Shown here: in pieces, positions 52,687 through 59,995 of the stretch
Layout of the letters: each line of letters starts with the position of its first letter
Position numbering within the stretch: the first letter of the stretch is position 1
Assembly: GCF_004349065.1 (NCBI RefSeq)
Contig: NZ_SMKZ01000042.1
Coordinates: 1-59,995 of the forward strand
From: Jiangella asiatica
GTDB lineage: Bacteria > Actinomycetota > Actinomycetes > Jiangellales > Jiangellaceae
Reading direction: 5' to 3'
Length of the DNA stretch: 59,995 bases
The notes under the pieces: model-generated
What the model was told of the DNA's origin: nothing
The model's input: only the letters and a program-made list of their open reading frames with translations
The model's database searches: none
Position numbers and translations under genes: made by a program

Positions 52687-53829
52687 ATGACTGCGACCCT
52701 CACTGTCACCCCCCTGCGGCTCGGGCCGCTCCAGGTCGACCCGCCAGTGGTGTTGGCCCCGATGGCCGGCGTCACCAACGCGGCGTTCCGCCAGCTCTGC
52801 GCCGAGCAGGGCGCCGGCCTCTACGTCTGCGAGATGATCACCTCCCGCGGTGTGGTCGAGCGCGACGAGAAGACGCTGGCCATGCTGGTCTTTGCCGACG
52901 TCGAGGCGGTCCGGTCGGTCCAGCTCTACGGCGTCGACCCCTATTACGTCGGCGAGGCCGTGAAGGTCCTGGCCGGCGACTACGGCGTCGCCCATGTCGA
53001 CCTCAACTTCGGCTGCCCGGTCCCGAAGGTGACGCGCAAGGGCGGCGGGGCCGCACTGCCGTACAAGCGAGGGCTGCTCGAGCGCATCCTGCGCTCGGCC
53101 GTCACCGCCGCCGAGCCGTTCGGCATCCCGGTCACCATGAAGACCCGCAAGGGCATCGACGACCACGTGCTCACGTACCTCGATGCCGGGCGCATCGCCG
53201 AGGACGCCGGCTGCGCGGCCATCGCCCTGCACGGGCGCACCGCCGCCCAGCACTACTCCGGCTCCGCCGACTGGGGTTCCATCGCCCGGCTCAAGGAACA
53301 CGTCGGCATCCCCGTGCTCGGCAACGGCGACATCTGGGAGGCCGCCGACGCCGCGCGCATGCTCGAGCACACCGGCGCCGACGGCGTCGTCATCGGCCGC
53401 GGCTGCCTGGGCCGGCCGTGGCTCTTCCGCGACCTCGCGGCGGTCTTCGCCGGGCGCACACCACCGCCGCTGCCCACCCTCGGCGAGGTCACAGCGATGA
53501 TGCGCCGGCACGCCGAGTTGCTGGCCGAGCTCATGGGCGAGGAACGCGGCCTGCGCGACATGCGCAAGCACATGGCGTGGTACCTCAAGGGCTTCGTCGC
53601 CGGGCAGCAGGTACGGGCGTCGCTGGGCATGGTCTCCACGCTGAGCGAGCTGGACCGGCTGCTCGCCGAGCTCGACCCGGATCAGCCCTACCCGGTAGCC
53701 GAGCTGGGCACGCCGCGGGGCCGCCAGGGCAGCCCGCGCGCGGTGGCACTACCAGCCGGCTGGCTCGACGACGCCAACGGCGCCCCCCACGACCTCGCCG
53801 ACGCCGAGATCGGCATCTCCGGCGGCTGA
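52687..53829 (+). CDS. dusB: tRNA-dihydrouridine synthase (DusB-type)
   Basis: A 380-residue flavoenzyme that reduces uridines in the tRNA D-loop using FMN and NADPH. The TIM barrel has VVLAPMAGVTNAAFRQLC, the catalytic cysteine is in VDLNFGCPVPKVTRKGGGAA, and IALHGRTAAQHYSGSADW and VLGNGDIWEAADAARM contribute to the FMN site. A C-terminal helical domain follows from about residue 260. ATG 52687 is chosen because the family begins with the LRLGPLQVDPPVVLAPM strand; the frame to 52384 is shadow. Gene order glyS-dusB fits actinobacteria, where dgt and dnaG often follow; here a sugar-related locus comes next. Confidence 0.94.
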   Translation: MTATLTVTPLRLGPLQVDPPVVLAPMAGVTNAAFRQLCAEQGAGLYVCEMITSRGVVERDEKTLAMLVFADVEAVRSVQLYGVDPYYVGEAVKVLAGDYGVAHVDLNFGCPVPKVTRKGGGAALPYKRGLLERILRSAVTAAEPFGIPVTMKTRKGIDDHVLTYLDAGRIAEDAGCAAIALHGRTAAQHYSGSADWGSIARLKEHVGIPVLGNGDIWEAADAARMLEHTGADGVVIGRGCLGRPWLFRDLAAVFAGRTPPPLPTLGEVTAMMRRHAELLAELMGEERGLRDMRKHMAWYLKGFVAGQQVRASLGMVSTLSELDRLLAELDPDQPYPVAELGTPRGRQGSPRAVALPAGWLDDANGAPHDLADAEIGISGG

Positions 53830-53887
53830 CCCTTCCCGGAAGCTGTCTTGCGCTCGGTGCGCCTCGCGTGGCGGCCGGGGCGACCTC

Positions 53888-53944
53888 TTGACAGCGGACA
53901 TTTGGTGCGTAACCTCTACGTAACCGGTTACTGATACCGGTTAC
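53888..53944 (+). promoter_or_regulatory. Strong promoter with LacI-type operators
   Basis: TTGACA (53888-53893) is followed after 16 bp by TAACCT (53910-53915), a near-consensus promoter. Directly after it lie the perfect palindrome GTAACCGGTTAC (53920-53931) and a second, GATACCGGTTAC (53933-53944), 13 bp apart. CpG-centred palindromes of this size placed over the transcription start are typical of LacI-family sugar repressors. The regulator is not encoded in the window. Confidence 0.75.
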
Positions 53945-54027
53945 ATTTCGCTGGAGGCCCAACAAATCACGTACGGCAGAGCGCGATCACGGGGAACAGA
54001 CGGGGGCTCACTGGAGAGGAACCGCTC

Positions 54028-57000
54028 ATGGCTGCTCATCCCGGATCGCGCCGACATCGGACGCACCGGCCTTGGCACCGTCCCATGCCGGGGCGGCCCC
54101 GGTCCGCGGCCGTGCTGCTGGCCGTCGTCGGCCTGATCGCCGGCCTGCTGGCGGCCGTCGTCGCCGCACCCGCACAGGCTCAGCAGGAGCCGGGCCGGTT
54201 CAGCGCCCTCGTCTTCTCCAAGACCGCCGCCTTCCGGCACGACTCCATCCCAGCCGCGACAGCCGCCGTCCAGCAGCTGGCCACCGAGCACGACTTCACC
54301 GTCGACGTCACCGAGGACGCCGCCGCGTTCACCGACGAGAACCTGGCACAGTACGACGTCGTCATCTGGCTGATGACCACCGGCGACGTGCTGAACGACG
54401 AGCAGCAGGCGGCGTTCGAGCGCTACATCCAGGCCGGCGGCGGCTATGCCGGCGTGCACTCGGCGTCGGACACCGAGTACGACTGGCCGTGGTACGGCGA
54501 GCTGGTCGGCGCCTACTTCCAGGGCCACCCGCGCAACCAGGACGCCACGATCCACGTCGCCGACCGCACTCACGCGTCAACCCAGCATCTGGACCCGGAG
54601 TGGGCGCGGTTCGACGAGTGGTACAGCTTCCGCACCAACCCGCGCGGCAATGTCCATGTGCTCGCCAGCCTGGACGAGAGCACGTACGACCCCGAGGCGA
54701 ACCCGATGGGGCTGGACCACCCGATCGCGTGGTGCCAGCTGTACGACGGTGGCCGCTCCTGGTACACCGCCGGCGGCCACACCGTGGAAAGCTACGCCGA
54801 GCCGGCGTTCTTGCAGCACCTGCTGGGCGGCATCGAGACCGCGGCCGGCGTGACGCCGGCCGACTGCGGCGGCACGTCGTGGGACAGCTTCGACAAGGTC
54901 CCGCTCGACACCGGCACGTCCAACCCGATGGAGCTGGACGTGGCCGCCGACGGCCGGGTGTTCTACATCGAGCGGGCCGGAGAGGTCCGGATGATCGACC
55001 CGGTGACGAGCCAGACCACCGTCGTCGGCGCCCTGGATGTCTACACGCAGCGCGAGGACGGCCTGCTCGGCATCGCGCTGGACCCGGACTTCGTCACCAA
55101 CGGCTGGATCTACCTCTACTACTCGCCGGACGGAACCGAGGCGGAGCAGCGACTGTCGAGGTTCACCCTCGAGGGCACCAACCTCGACCCGGCCACCGAG
55201 GTGCAGCTGCTCGAGGTCCCGGTCGACCGCGAGGAGTCCGGGCACGCGGGCGGGTCGCTGGCGTTCGACGCGGCCGGCAACCTGTTCCTGGCCACCGGCG
55301 ACGACACCAACCCATTCGAGTCCGACGGCTACGCCCCGATCGACGAGCGGCCCGGCCGCACCTCGTTCGACGCGCAGCGCAGTTCGTCCAACACGAACGA
55401 CCTGCGTGGCAAGGTGCTGCGCATCCGCCCCGAGCCCGACGGCTCCTACACCGTGCCCGACGGCAACCTGTTCGCGCCCGGCACGGCCCAGACCCTGCCG
55501 GAGATCTACGCGATGGGGTTCCGCAACCCGTTTCGGATCGAGGTGGACGCCGCGACCGGCGCGCTGGTGGTCGGCGACTACGGCCCGGACGCGCCGCAGG
55601 CCGACCCGGAGCGGGGCACCGAGGGCCAGGTGGAGTGGAACCGCATCACCTCGGCGGGCAACTACGGCTGGCCGTACTGCCACGGCGCGGGCCCGTTCCG
55701 CGACTGGGACTTCGCGACCCAGACGTCTGGCCCACCCTTCGACTGCGCCCACCCCGTCAACGACTCGCCGAACAACACCGGCCTCACCGAGCTGCCGCCG
55801 GTACAAGCACCGGACATCTACTACGGCCGCTCCGAGACCGGCACGAACGCGCCGGAGCTCGGCACCGGCGGCGGCGCCATGGCCGGTCCCGTCTACCGAT
55901 ACGACGAGACGCTGGACTCCGACGTCAAGTGGCCGGTCTACTACGACGGCGCCGCCCTGTTCTACGAGTGGACCAACACCGACGACGGGTACCTCCGGCC
56001 CTTCGACAACGACGTGTGGGAGTTCCGGCTCGACGACGGCGCCGTCCACGACATCAACCCGCTGCTGTCGACGATGGACTTCCTGCGCCCGATGGACATG
56101 ACGTTCGGGCCTGACGGTGCGCTGTACCTCATCGAGTGGGGCACCGGCTTCGGCGGCGAGAACGCCGACTCCGGCGTGTACCGCATCGAGTACACCGGCG
56201 GCGGCAGCCGGCCGACCGCGGAGGCCGGCGCGGACCCGACATCCGGTGCGCTGCCGCTCACCGTCCAGTTCAGCAGCGAGGGTTCCGGCCATCCCGCCGG
56301 GCTCCCGGTCACGTTCCACTGGGCGTTCGGCGACGGCGTGGAGTCGACCGAGGCGAACCCGGCGCACACGTACACCGTCGCCGGCCAGTACTCGGCACGG
56401 CTGACGGTGACCGCGGAGGACGGCAGCACCCGGTCGCGGACGGTCCAGATCACCGCCGGCAACACCGCGCCGGAGGTGAGGCTCGACCCACCGGCCGAGG
56501 GCGGGTTCTTCGACTTCGGCGACGAGGTCGCGTACGAGATCGGCGTCACCGACGTCGAGGACGGCACCACGACGTCGACCGCGGCCTCACCGGAGGAGAG
56601 TGCCTCGGCCGGATCCGGGTCGATCTCCTGCGACGGTGTCGAGCTCGGCGTGCTGTTCGGTCACGCCGGCCACGCGCACCCCGTCGAGGTGCTGCCCGGC
56701 TGCGAGGGCGTCGTCCAGACCAGGACCGACGACGGCCACCCGGCGGGCGAGGACCTGTTCTGGGTGCTGGAAGGGCGCTACACCGACCAGGGCGGCGACG
56801 GCGTCGGCGCACTCACCGGCCGCGACGTGCACGTCCTGCACCCGAAGCTGAAAGAGGCCGAACACTTCTCGACGCAGAGCGGCATCCAGCTGGAGGCCAC
56901 CAGTGACCCGAAGGGCGGCCGCCAGAACATCGGGTTCATCGACGACGGCGACTACATCTCCTACGAGACGATGAACCTGGCGAACATCGACGCGATCACC

Positions 57001-58428
57001 TTCCGCTACGCCAGTGGCGGCCAGGGTGGTCGCATCGAGATCCGCACCGGCGCGCCCGACGGGCCGCTCGTCGCCGAGAGCGGCTTCCTCGAGCCCACCG
57101 GCGGCTGGCAGCGATGGGCCGACGTCACCGTCCCGGTCGAGGACCCCGGCGGCACCCACGAGCTGTTCTTCGTGTTCCGGCACGAGCCGGGCGCCACCGG
57201 GCTGTTCAACCTCAACTACCTGAAGTTCCGGGGCAAGGGCGTGTCGTTGGACGCCCGTCCGGAGATGCTGTCGGTGACGGCGACGCCGGAGTCCGGCGAG
57301 CTGCCGCTGCAGGTGACGCTGACCGCCGAGGCCAGCGACCCGGAGGGTCAGGAGCTCACCTACACCTGGGACCTCGGCGACGGCAGCACGGCTACCGGCG
57401 CGCAGGTCACGCACACCTACGAGCTGTCCGGGGTGTACACGCCGACGGTCACGGTCACCGACGGGTCCGGCGCGGCCGCGGAGGACTTCGTCCGGGTCGA
57501 GGCGATCCCGGAGCCGTCGCCGCCGATCGAGTGCGCCGACCCGGGCAGCGACCCGCCGCCGGACGACGAGTTCGACGGCGACCGGCTGGACGGCTGCCGC
57601 TGGGACCAGGTCGTGCGGCCGGACCTCAACCGGTTCCGCGTCGAGGGCGGCCAGCTGAAGATCGACACCACTCCGACGAACCTGTTCGACCAGCACAACA
57701 ACGCGCCCAACCTGATGCTGCAGTCCATGCCGGACGGCGACTGGGTGGTCGAGACGAAGGTGACCGGCCCGGTCTGTGAGCAGTGGCAGCAGGGCGGCAT
57801 CCTCGTCTACGACAGCGATGCGACCTTCCTCAAGCTCGACTACGTCGGCACCTCACCGCCGGGGCAGCCGTGCGTCCGGAAGATCGAGATGCGGCACGAG
57901 ATCGACGACATCTTCCAACCGGCGTTCCCCGAAGTGGAGCTGCCCGACGACGTCACCACCTGGTGGCTTCGGCTGGAGAAGACGGGCACGACCTACACCG
58001 GCTACTACAGCGCCGACGGCGTCACGTTCGAGGAGGTCGGCGCGATCGAGAACACCCGGCTCGGCGCCGCCGACGTGGGCCTGTACGCCTTCGGCCAGGA
58101 GCAGACGCAGTCGACCACGGTCGCCTTCGACTACTTCCACGTGCTGAGCTCGCAGCCGCCGGACGCGTGTCCGGACTCCGACGAGAGCCCGACCGTGGTC
58201 GTCCGGGACGTCGACTCCGGCGTCGAGAACCACGAGCGCGCGGACGGATGCACCGTCGAGGACCTCATCGAGGACGAGCGCGAGTGGTCGAGCCAGGGCC
58301 GCTTCATGGTGCACGTCCGCAGCGTCACCCAGCACTTGGTGCACGACCGGGTGCTCACCAGCGCGGAGCGCGACGCCATCGTCGCCGCCGCCGGCCGCAG
58401 CGCGCGCAGCGGCCGGGCGGCGTCGTGA
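54028..58428 (+). CDS. Giant secreted ThuA / sugar-dehydrogenase / PKD / CBM6 / DUF1349 protein
   Basis: A 1,466-residue modular secreted protein. The signal peptide is residues 1-51 (ends APAQA). A ThuA-like domain, related to glutamine amidotransferases, covers about 55-275 (ALVFSKTAAFRHDSIPAATA, GGGYAGVHSASDTEYDW). A soluble glucose/sorbosone dehydrogenase-type beta-propeller follows at about 285-725 (GLLGIALDPDFVTNGWIYLY, EIYAMGFRNPFRIEVDAATG). The rest is a PKD domain (about 730-812), a CBM6-like module (about 944-1068), a second PKD domain (about 1080-1162), and a DUF1349 lectin-like domain (about 1176-1375). Probably oxidises or processes a polysaccharide outside the cell. ATG 54028 has GGAGAGGA upstream. 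It is followed 26 bp later by a glycoamylase-family gene. Confidence 0.9.
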   Translation: MAAHPGSRRHRTHRPWHRPMPGRPRSAAVLLAVVGLIAGLLAAVVAAPAQAQQEPGRFSALVFSKTAAFRHDSIPAATAAVQQLATEHDFTVDVTEDAAAFTDENLAQYDVVIWLMTTGDVLNDEQQAAFERYIQAGGGYAGVHSASDTEYDWPWYGELVGAYFQGHPRNQDATIHVADRTHASTQHLDPEWARFDEWYSFRTNPRGNVHVLASLDESTYDPEANPMGLDHPIAWCQLYDGGRSWYTAGGHTVESYAEPAFLQHLLGGIETAAGVTPADCGGTSWDSFDKVPLDTGTSNPMELDVAADGRVFYIERAGEVRMIDPVTSQTTVVGALDVYTQREDGLLGIALDPDFVTNGWIYLYYSPDGTEAEQRLSRFTLEGTNLDPATEVQLLEVPVDREESGHAGGSLAFDAAGNLFLATGDDTNPFESDGYAPIDERPGRTSFDAQRSSSNTNDLRGKVLRIRPEPDGSYTVPDGNLFAPGTAQTLPEIYAMGFRNPFRIEVDAATGALVVGDYGPDAPQADPERGTEGQVEWNRITSAGNYGWPYCHGAGPFRDWDFATQTSGPPFDCAHPVNDSPNNTGLTELPPVQAPDIYYGRSETGTNAPELGTGGGAMAGPVYRYDETLDSDVKWPVYYDGAALFYEWTNTDDGYLRPFDNDVWEFRLDDGAVHDINPLLSTMDFLRPMDMTFGPDGALYLIEWGTGFGGENADSGVYRIEYTGGGSRPTAEAGADPTSGALPLTVQFSSEGSGHPAGLPVTFHWAFGDGVESTEANPAHTYTVAGQYSARLTVTAEDGSTRSRTVQITAGNTAPEVRLDPPAEGGFFDFGDEVAYEIGVTDVEDGTTTSTAASPEESASAGSGSISCDGVELGVLFGHAGHAHPVEVLPGCEGVVQTRTDDGHPAGEDLFWVLEGRYTDQGGDGVGALTGRDVHVLHPKLKEAEHFSTQSGIQLEATSDPKGGRQNIGFIDDGDYISYETMNLANIDAITFRYASGGQGGRIEIRTGAPDGPLVAESGFLEPTGGWQRWADVTVPVEDPGGTHELFFVFRHEPGATGLFNLNYLKFRGKGVSLDARPEMLSVTATPESGELPLQVTLTAEASDPEGQELTYTWDLGDGSTATGAQVTHTYELSGVYTPTVTVTDGSGAAAEDFVRVEAIPEPSPPIECADPGSDPPPDDEFDGDRLDGCRWDQVVRPDLNRFRVEGGQLKIDTTPTNLFDQHNNAPNLMLQSMPDGDWVVETKVTGPVCEQWQQGGILVYDSDATFLKLDYVGTSPPGQPCVRKIEMRHEIDDIFQPAFPEVELPDDVTTWWLRLEKTGTTYTGYYSADGVTFEEVGAIENTRLGAADVGLYAFGQEQTQSTTVAFDYFHVLSSQPPDACPDSDESPTVVVRDVDSGVENHERADGCTVEDLIEDEREWSSQGRFMVHVRSVTQHLVHDRVLTSAERDAIVAAAGRSARSGRAAS

Positions 58429-58454
58429 CCGAGTACCTGGAGGAAGGAAGACCC

Positions 58455-59951
58455 ATGCGATCACTCCTACGCCGATCCGGTGTCACCGCGGCGGTGGTCA
58501 CCGTGTCGGCCCTGGTGGCGGGGGCGGCGCTGCCCACGCAGGCCGCCGCGCCGTCGCCGTCGTCGGTCGACCACGACGCCGCCGAGGACACGCTGTACCG
58601 CTACGCCGAAGGCACCTGGGCGTCGTTCGCCGCGATGACCGACGAGGCCAGCGGCATGCCCGCGGACAAGCTGCGCGCCGACGGCACGACCAGCGTGCAG
58701 ACGTCGACGACGAACATCGGCGCTTACATGTGGAGCGCCGTCGTCGCCGAGGAGCTCGGCATCATCGACCGCGAGGAGCTGGTCGAGCGGCTCTCCGTCA
58801 CCGTCACCACGCTTGAAGGGCTGGAGCGGCACGAGGAGAGCGGCCAGTACTTCAACTGGTACGACCACCACACCGGCGAGGTGATCACCACCTGGCCGGA
58901 CACCGGCGAGCCGATCGTCCCGCACCTGTCGTCGGTGGACAACGGCTGGCTGGCGACGGCGCTGCAGGTGGTGCGGGCGTCAGTGCCGGAGCTGGCCGAC
59001 CGGGCCGGAGAGATCTTCGACAGCATGGACTTCGGGTTCTACTACCGGCCCGAGGTCAACCGAATCCTGTTCCACTACGCGCCAAGCACCGGTGCCGCAC
59101 CGTGCTGCTACGACACTCTGGTCAGTGAGAGCCGGATCGCCAGCTACATCGGCATCGCCAAGGGCGAGATCCCGCGCGAGCACTACTTCGGCACCTGGCG
59201 CAGCTTCCCCGACACCTGCGACTGGGACTGGCAGCAGCAGAAGCCGGTCGGGGAGTGGCGCAACTACCTGCGCCAGGACGTGTGGGAGGGCGCGTACCCC
59301 TACCGCGGCATGGAGGTCGTGCCGTCCTGGGGCGGCAGCATGTTCGAGGCCCTGATGCCGACATTGTTCGTGCCCGAAGAGGGCTGGGGACGGCGCAGCT
59401 GGGCGGTCAACCACCCGAACTACGTCCAGGCGCACATCGAGCACGGCCTGGAGGAGGCGCAGTACGGGTACTGGGGCTTCTCCCCGGCCAACGACACCGA
59501 GGGCGGCTACCGCGTCTACGGCGTGCCCCTGATCGGGATGGACCCGCTGGGCTACCCGTCCAACAACGACACCACGCAGGTGGACCCGGGCTTCGAAGGA
59601 TGCGACCGTCCGGCGCAGCCGCTGCCCGGTCCCGAGGAGTACACCAACGGCATCGTCACCCCGCACGCGTCGTTCCTGGCGCTGCGGTACGCCCCTGAGG
59701 AGGCGATGGAGAACCTCGCCAACCTCGAGCGCGACTTCGAGATCTACACCGAATGGGGATTCCGCGACACCGTCAACGTCGACACCGGCGTCGTCGACGA
59801 GTACTACCTGTCGCTCGACCAGGGGATGATCATGGCAGCGATCGGCAACGCCCTGGCCGACGACCTGCTGCGCGAGGCCTTCGTCACGCCGCAGCTCACC
59901 AACCGGGTCCGGCCGGTGATGTCGATGGAGCAGTTCACCAACTTCCGCTGA
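58455..59951 (+). CDS. Secreted glycoamylase/DUF3131-family protein
   Basis: A 498-residue protein with a signal peptide (residues 1-31, ending LPTQAAA). It belongs to the (alpha/alpha)6-barrel family labelled Glycoamylase, which includes the GH144 endo-beta-1,2-glucanases. Visible family segments are TSTTNIGAYMWSAVVAEELG, SGQYFNWYDHHTGEV, HLSSVDNGWLATALQVV, VPSWGGSMFEALMPTLFVPE and TPHASFLALRYAPEEAMENL; acidic residues in these are catalytic candidates. ATG 58455 follows GGAGGAAGGAAG. The 26-bp spacing from the ThuA protein gene implies one operon for extracellular glycan breakdown. The final 44 bp of the window show nothing. Confidence 0.86.
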   Translation: MRSLLRRSGVTAAVVTVSALVAGAALPTQAAAPSPSSVDHDAAEDTLYRYAEGTWASFAAMTDEASGMPADKLRADGTTSVQTSTTNIGAYMWSAVVAEELGIIDREELVERLSVTVTTLEGLERHEESGQYFNWYDHHTGEVITTWPDTGEPIVPHLSSVDNGWLATALQVVRASVPELADRAGEIFDSMDFGFYYRPEVNRILFHYAPSTGAAPCCYDTLVSESRIASYIGIAKGEIPREHYFGTWRSFPDTCDWDWQQQKPVGEWRNYLRQDVWEGAYPYRGMEVVPSWGGSMFEALMPTLFVPEEGWGRRSWAVNHPNYVQAHIEHGLEEAQYGYWGFSPANDTEGGYRVYGVPLIGMDPLGYPSNNDTTQVDPGFEGCDRPAQPLPGPEEYTNGIVTPHASFLALRYAPEEAMENLANLERDFEIYTEWGFRDTVNVDTGVVDEYYLSLDQGMIMAAIGNALADDLLREAFVTPQLTNRVRPVMSMEQFTNFR

Positions 59952-59995
59952 CCCGGCTGTCGGGCGAGGGGCCGTGAGTAGCGGGGGGCCAGGGG

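Overview
This 60 kb window is a contiguous stretch of chromosome from a very GC-rich Gram-positive actinobacterium. The evidence is strong G/C preference at third codon positions, frequent GTG and TTG starts, and the conserved actinobacterial order comEC-holA-rpsT-lepA-hemW-hrcA-dnaJ-rsmE-phoH-ybeY-era-leuA-recO-uppS-zur-glyS-dusB. The content would fit Jiangella or a related family, but that is inference. No rRNA, tRNA, CRISPR array, phage module or intact insertion sequence was found.

Layout. 1-8.7 kb: end of comEC, holA, rpsT, an orphan PemK-like protein, a secreted C39-type peptidase, lepA and a Nudix-like DUF4916 protein. 8.8-11.1 kb: two lineage-specific membrane or secreted proteins and an AT-rich intergenic island. 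11.1-16.4 kb: a GT4 glycosyltransferase, an acyl-CoA synthetase, hemW and a DUF3097 protein. 16.6-19.5 kb: an MFS exporter with its TetR regulator and a SnoaL-like protein. 19.6-23 kb: the CIRCE-controlled hrcA-dnaJ pair and rsmE. 23-26 kb: an ECF sigma factor with a GerMN/Gmad2 membrane protein, then an LCP protein. 26.2-34.4 kb: HIT, the tightly packed phoH-ybeY-CNNM-deaminase-like run, a zinc-ribbon membrane protein, an SMR/TetR pair and era. 34.5-39 kb: a hydrolase, leuA behind a leucine-rich leader peptide, and a PBP4-type carboxypeptidase. 39-41.7 kb: a Phd/PIN toxin-antitoxin pair, a CBS-domain remnant, recO and uppS. 41.8-47.3 kb: a MarR regulator, an ECF42-like sigma factor and the znuABC/zur zinc locus. 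47.4-53.8 kb: DUF6703, a monooxygenase-like protein, YibE/F, glyS, an unknown membrane protein and dusB. 53.9-60 kb: an accessory locus encoding a giant secreted ThuA/sugar-dehydrogenase protein and a secreted glycoamylase-family protein, behind a strong promoter with LacI-type palindromes.

The most unusual content lies between genes. One family of roughly 90-100 bp cloverleaf-like palindromes (core GAAATGATCACGTTCAGCA) has three full and two degraded copies. Each copy lies at the 3' side of a gene and in that gene's orientation. A second group of long palindromes shares the core GTTGATC(A/T)TGG. Recognisable regulatory sites include a CIRCE element, a Fur/Zur-type box, a twin TetR operator, a CRP-like site, LacI-type palindromes and a leuA attenuator with a three-leucine leader peptide.
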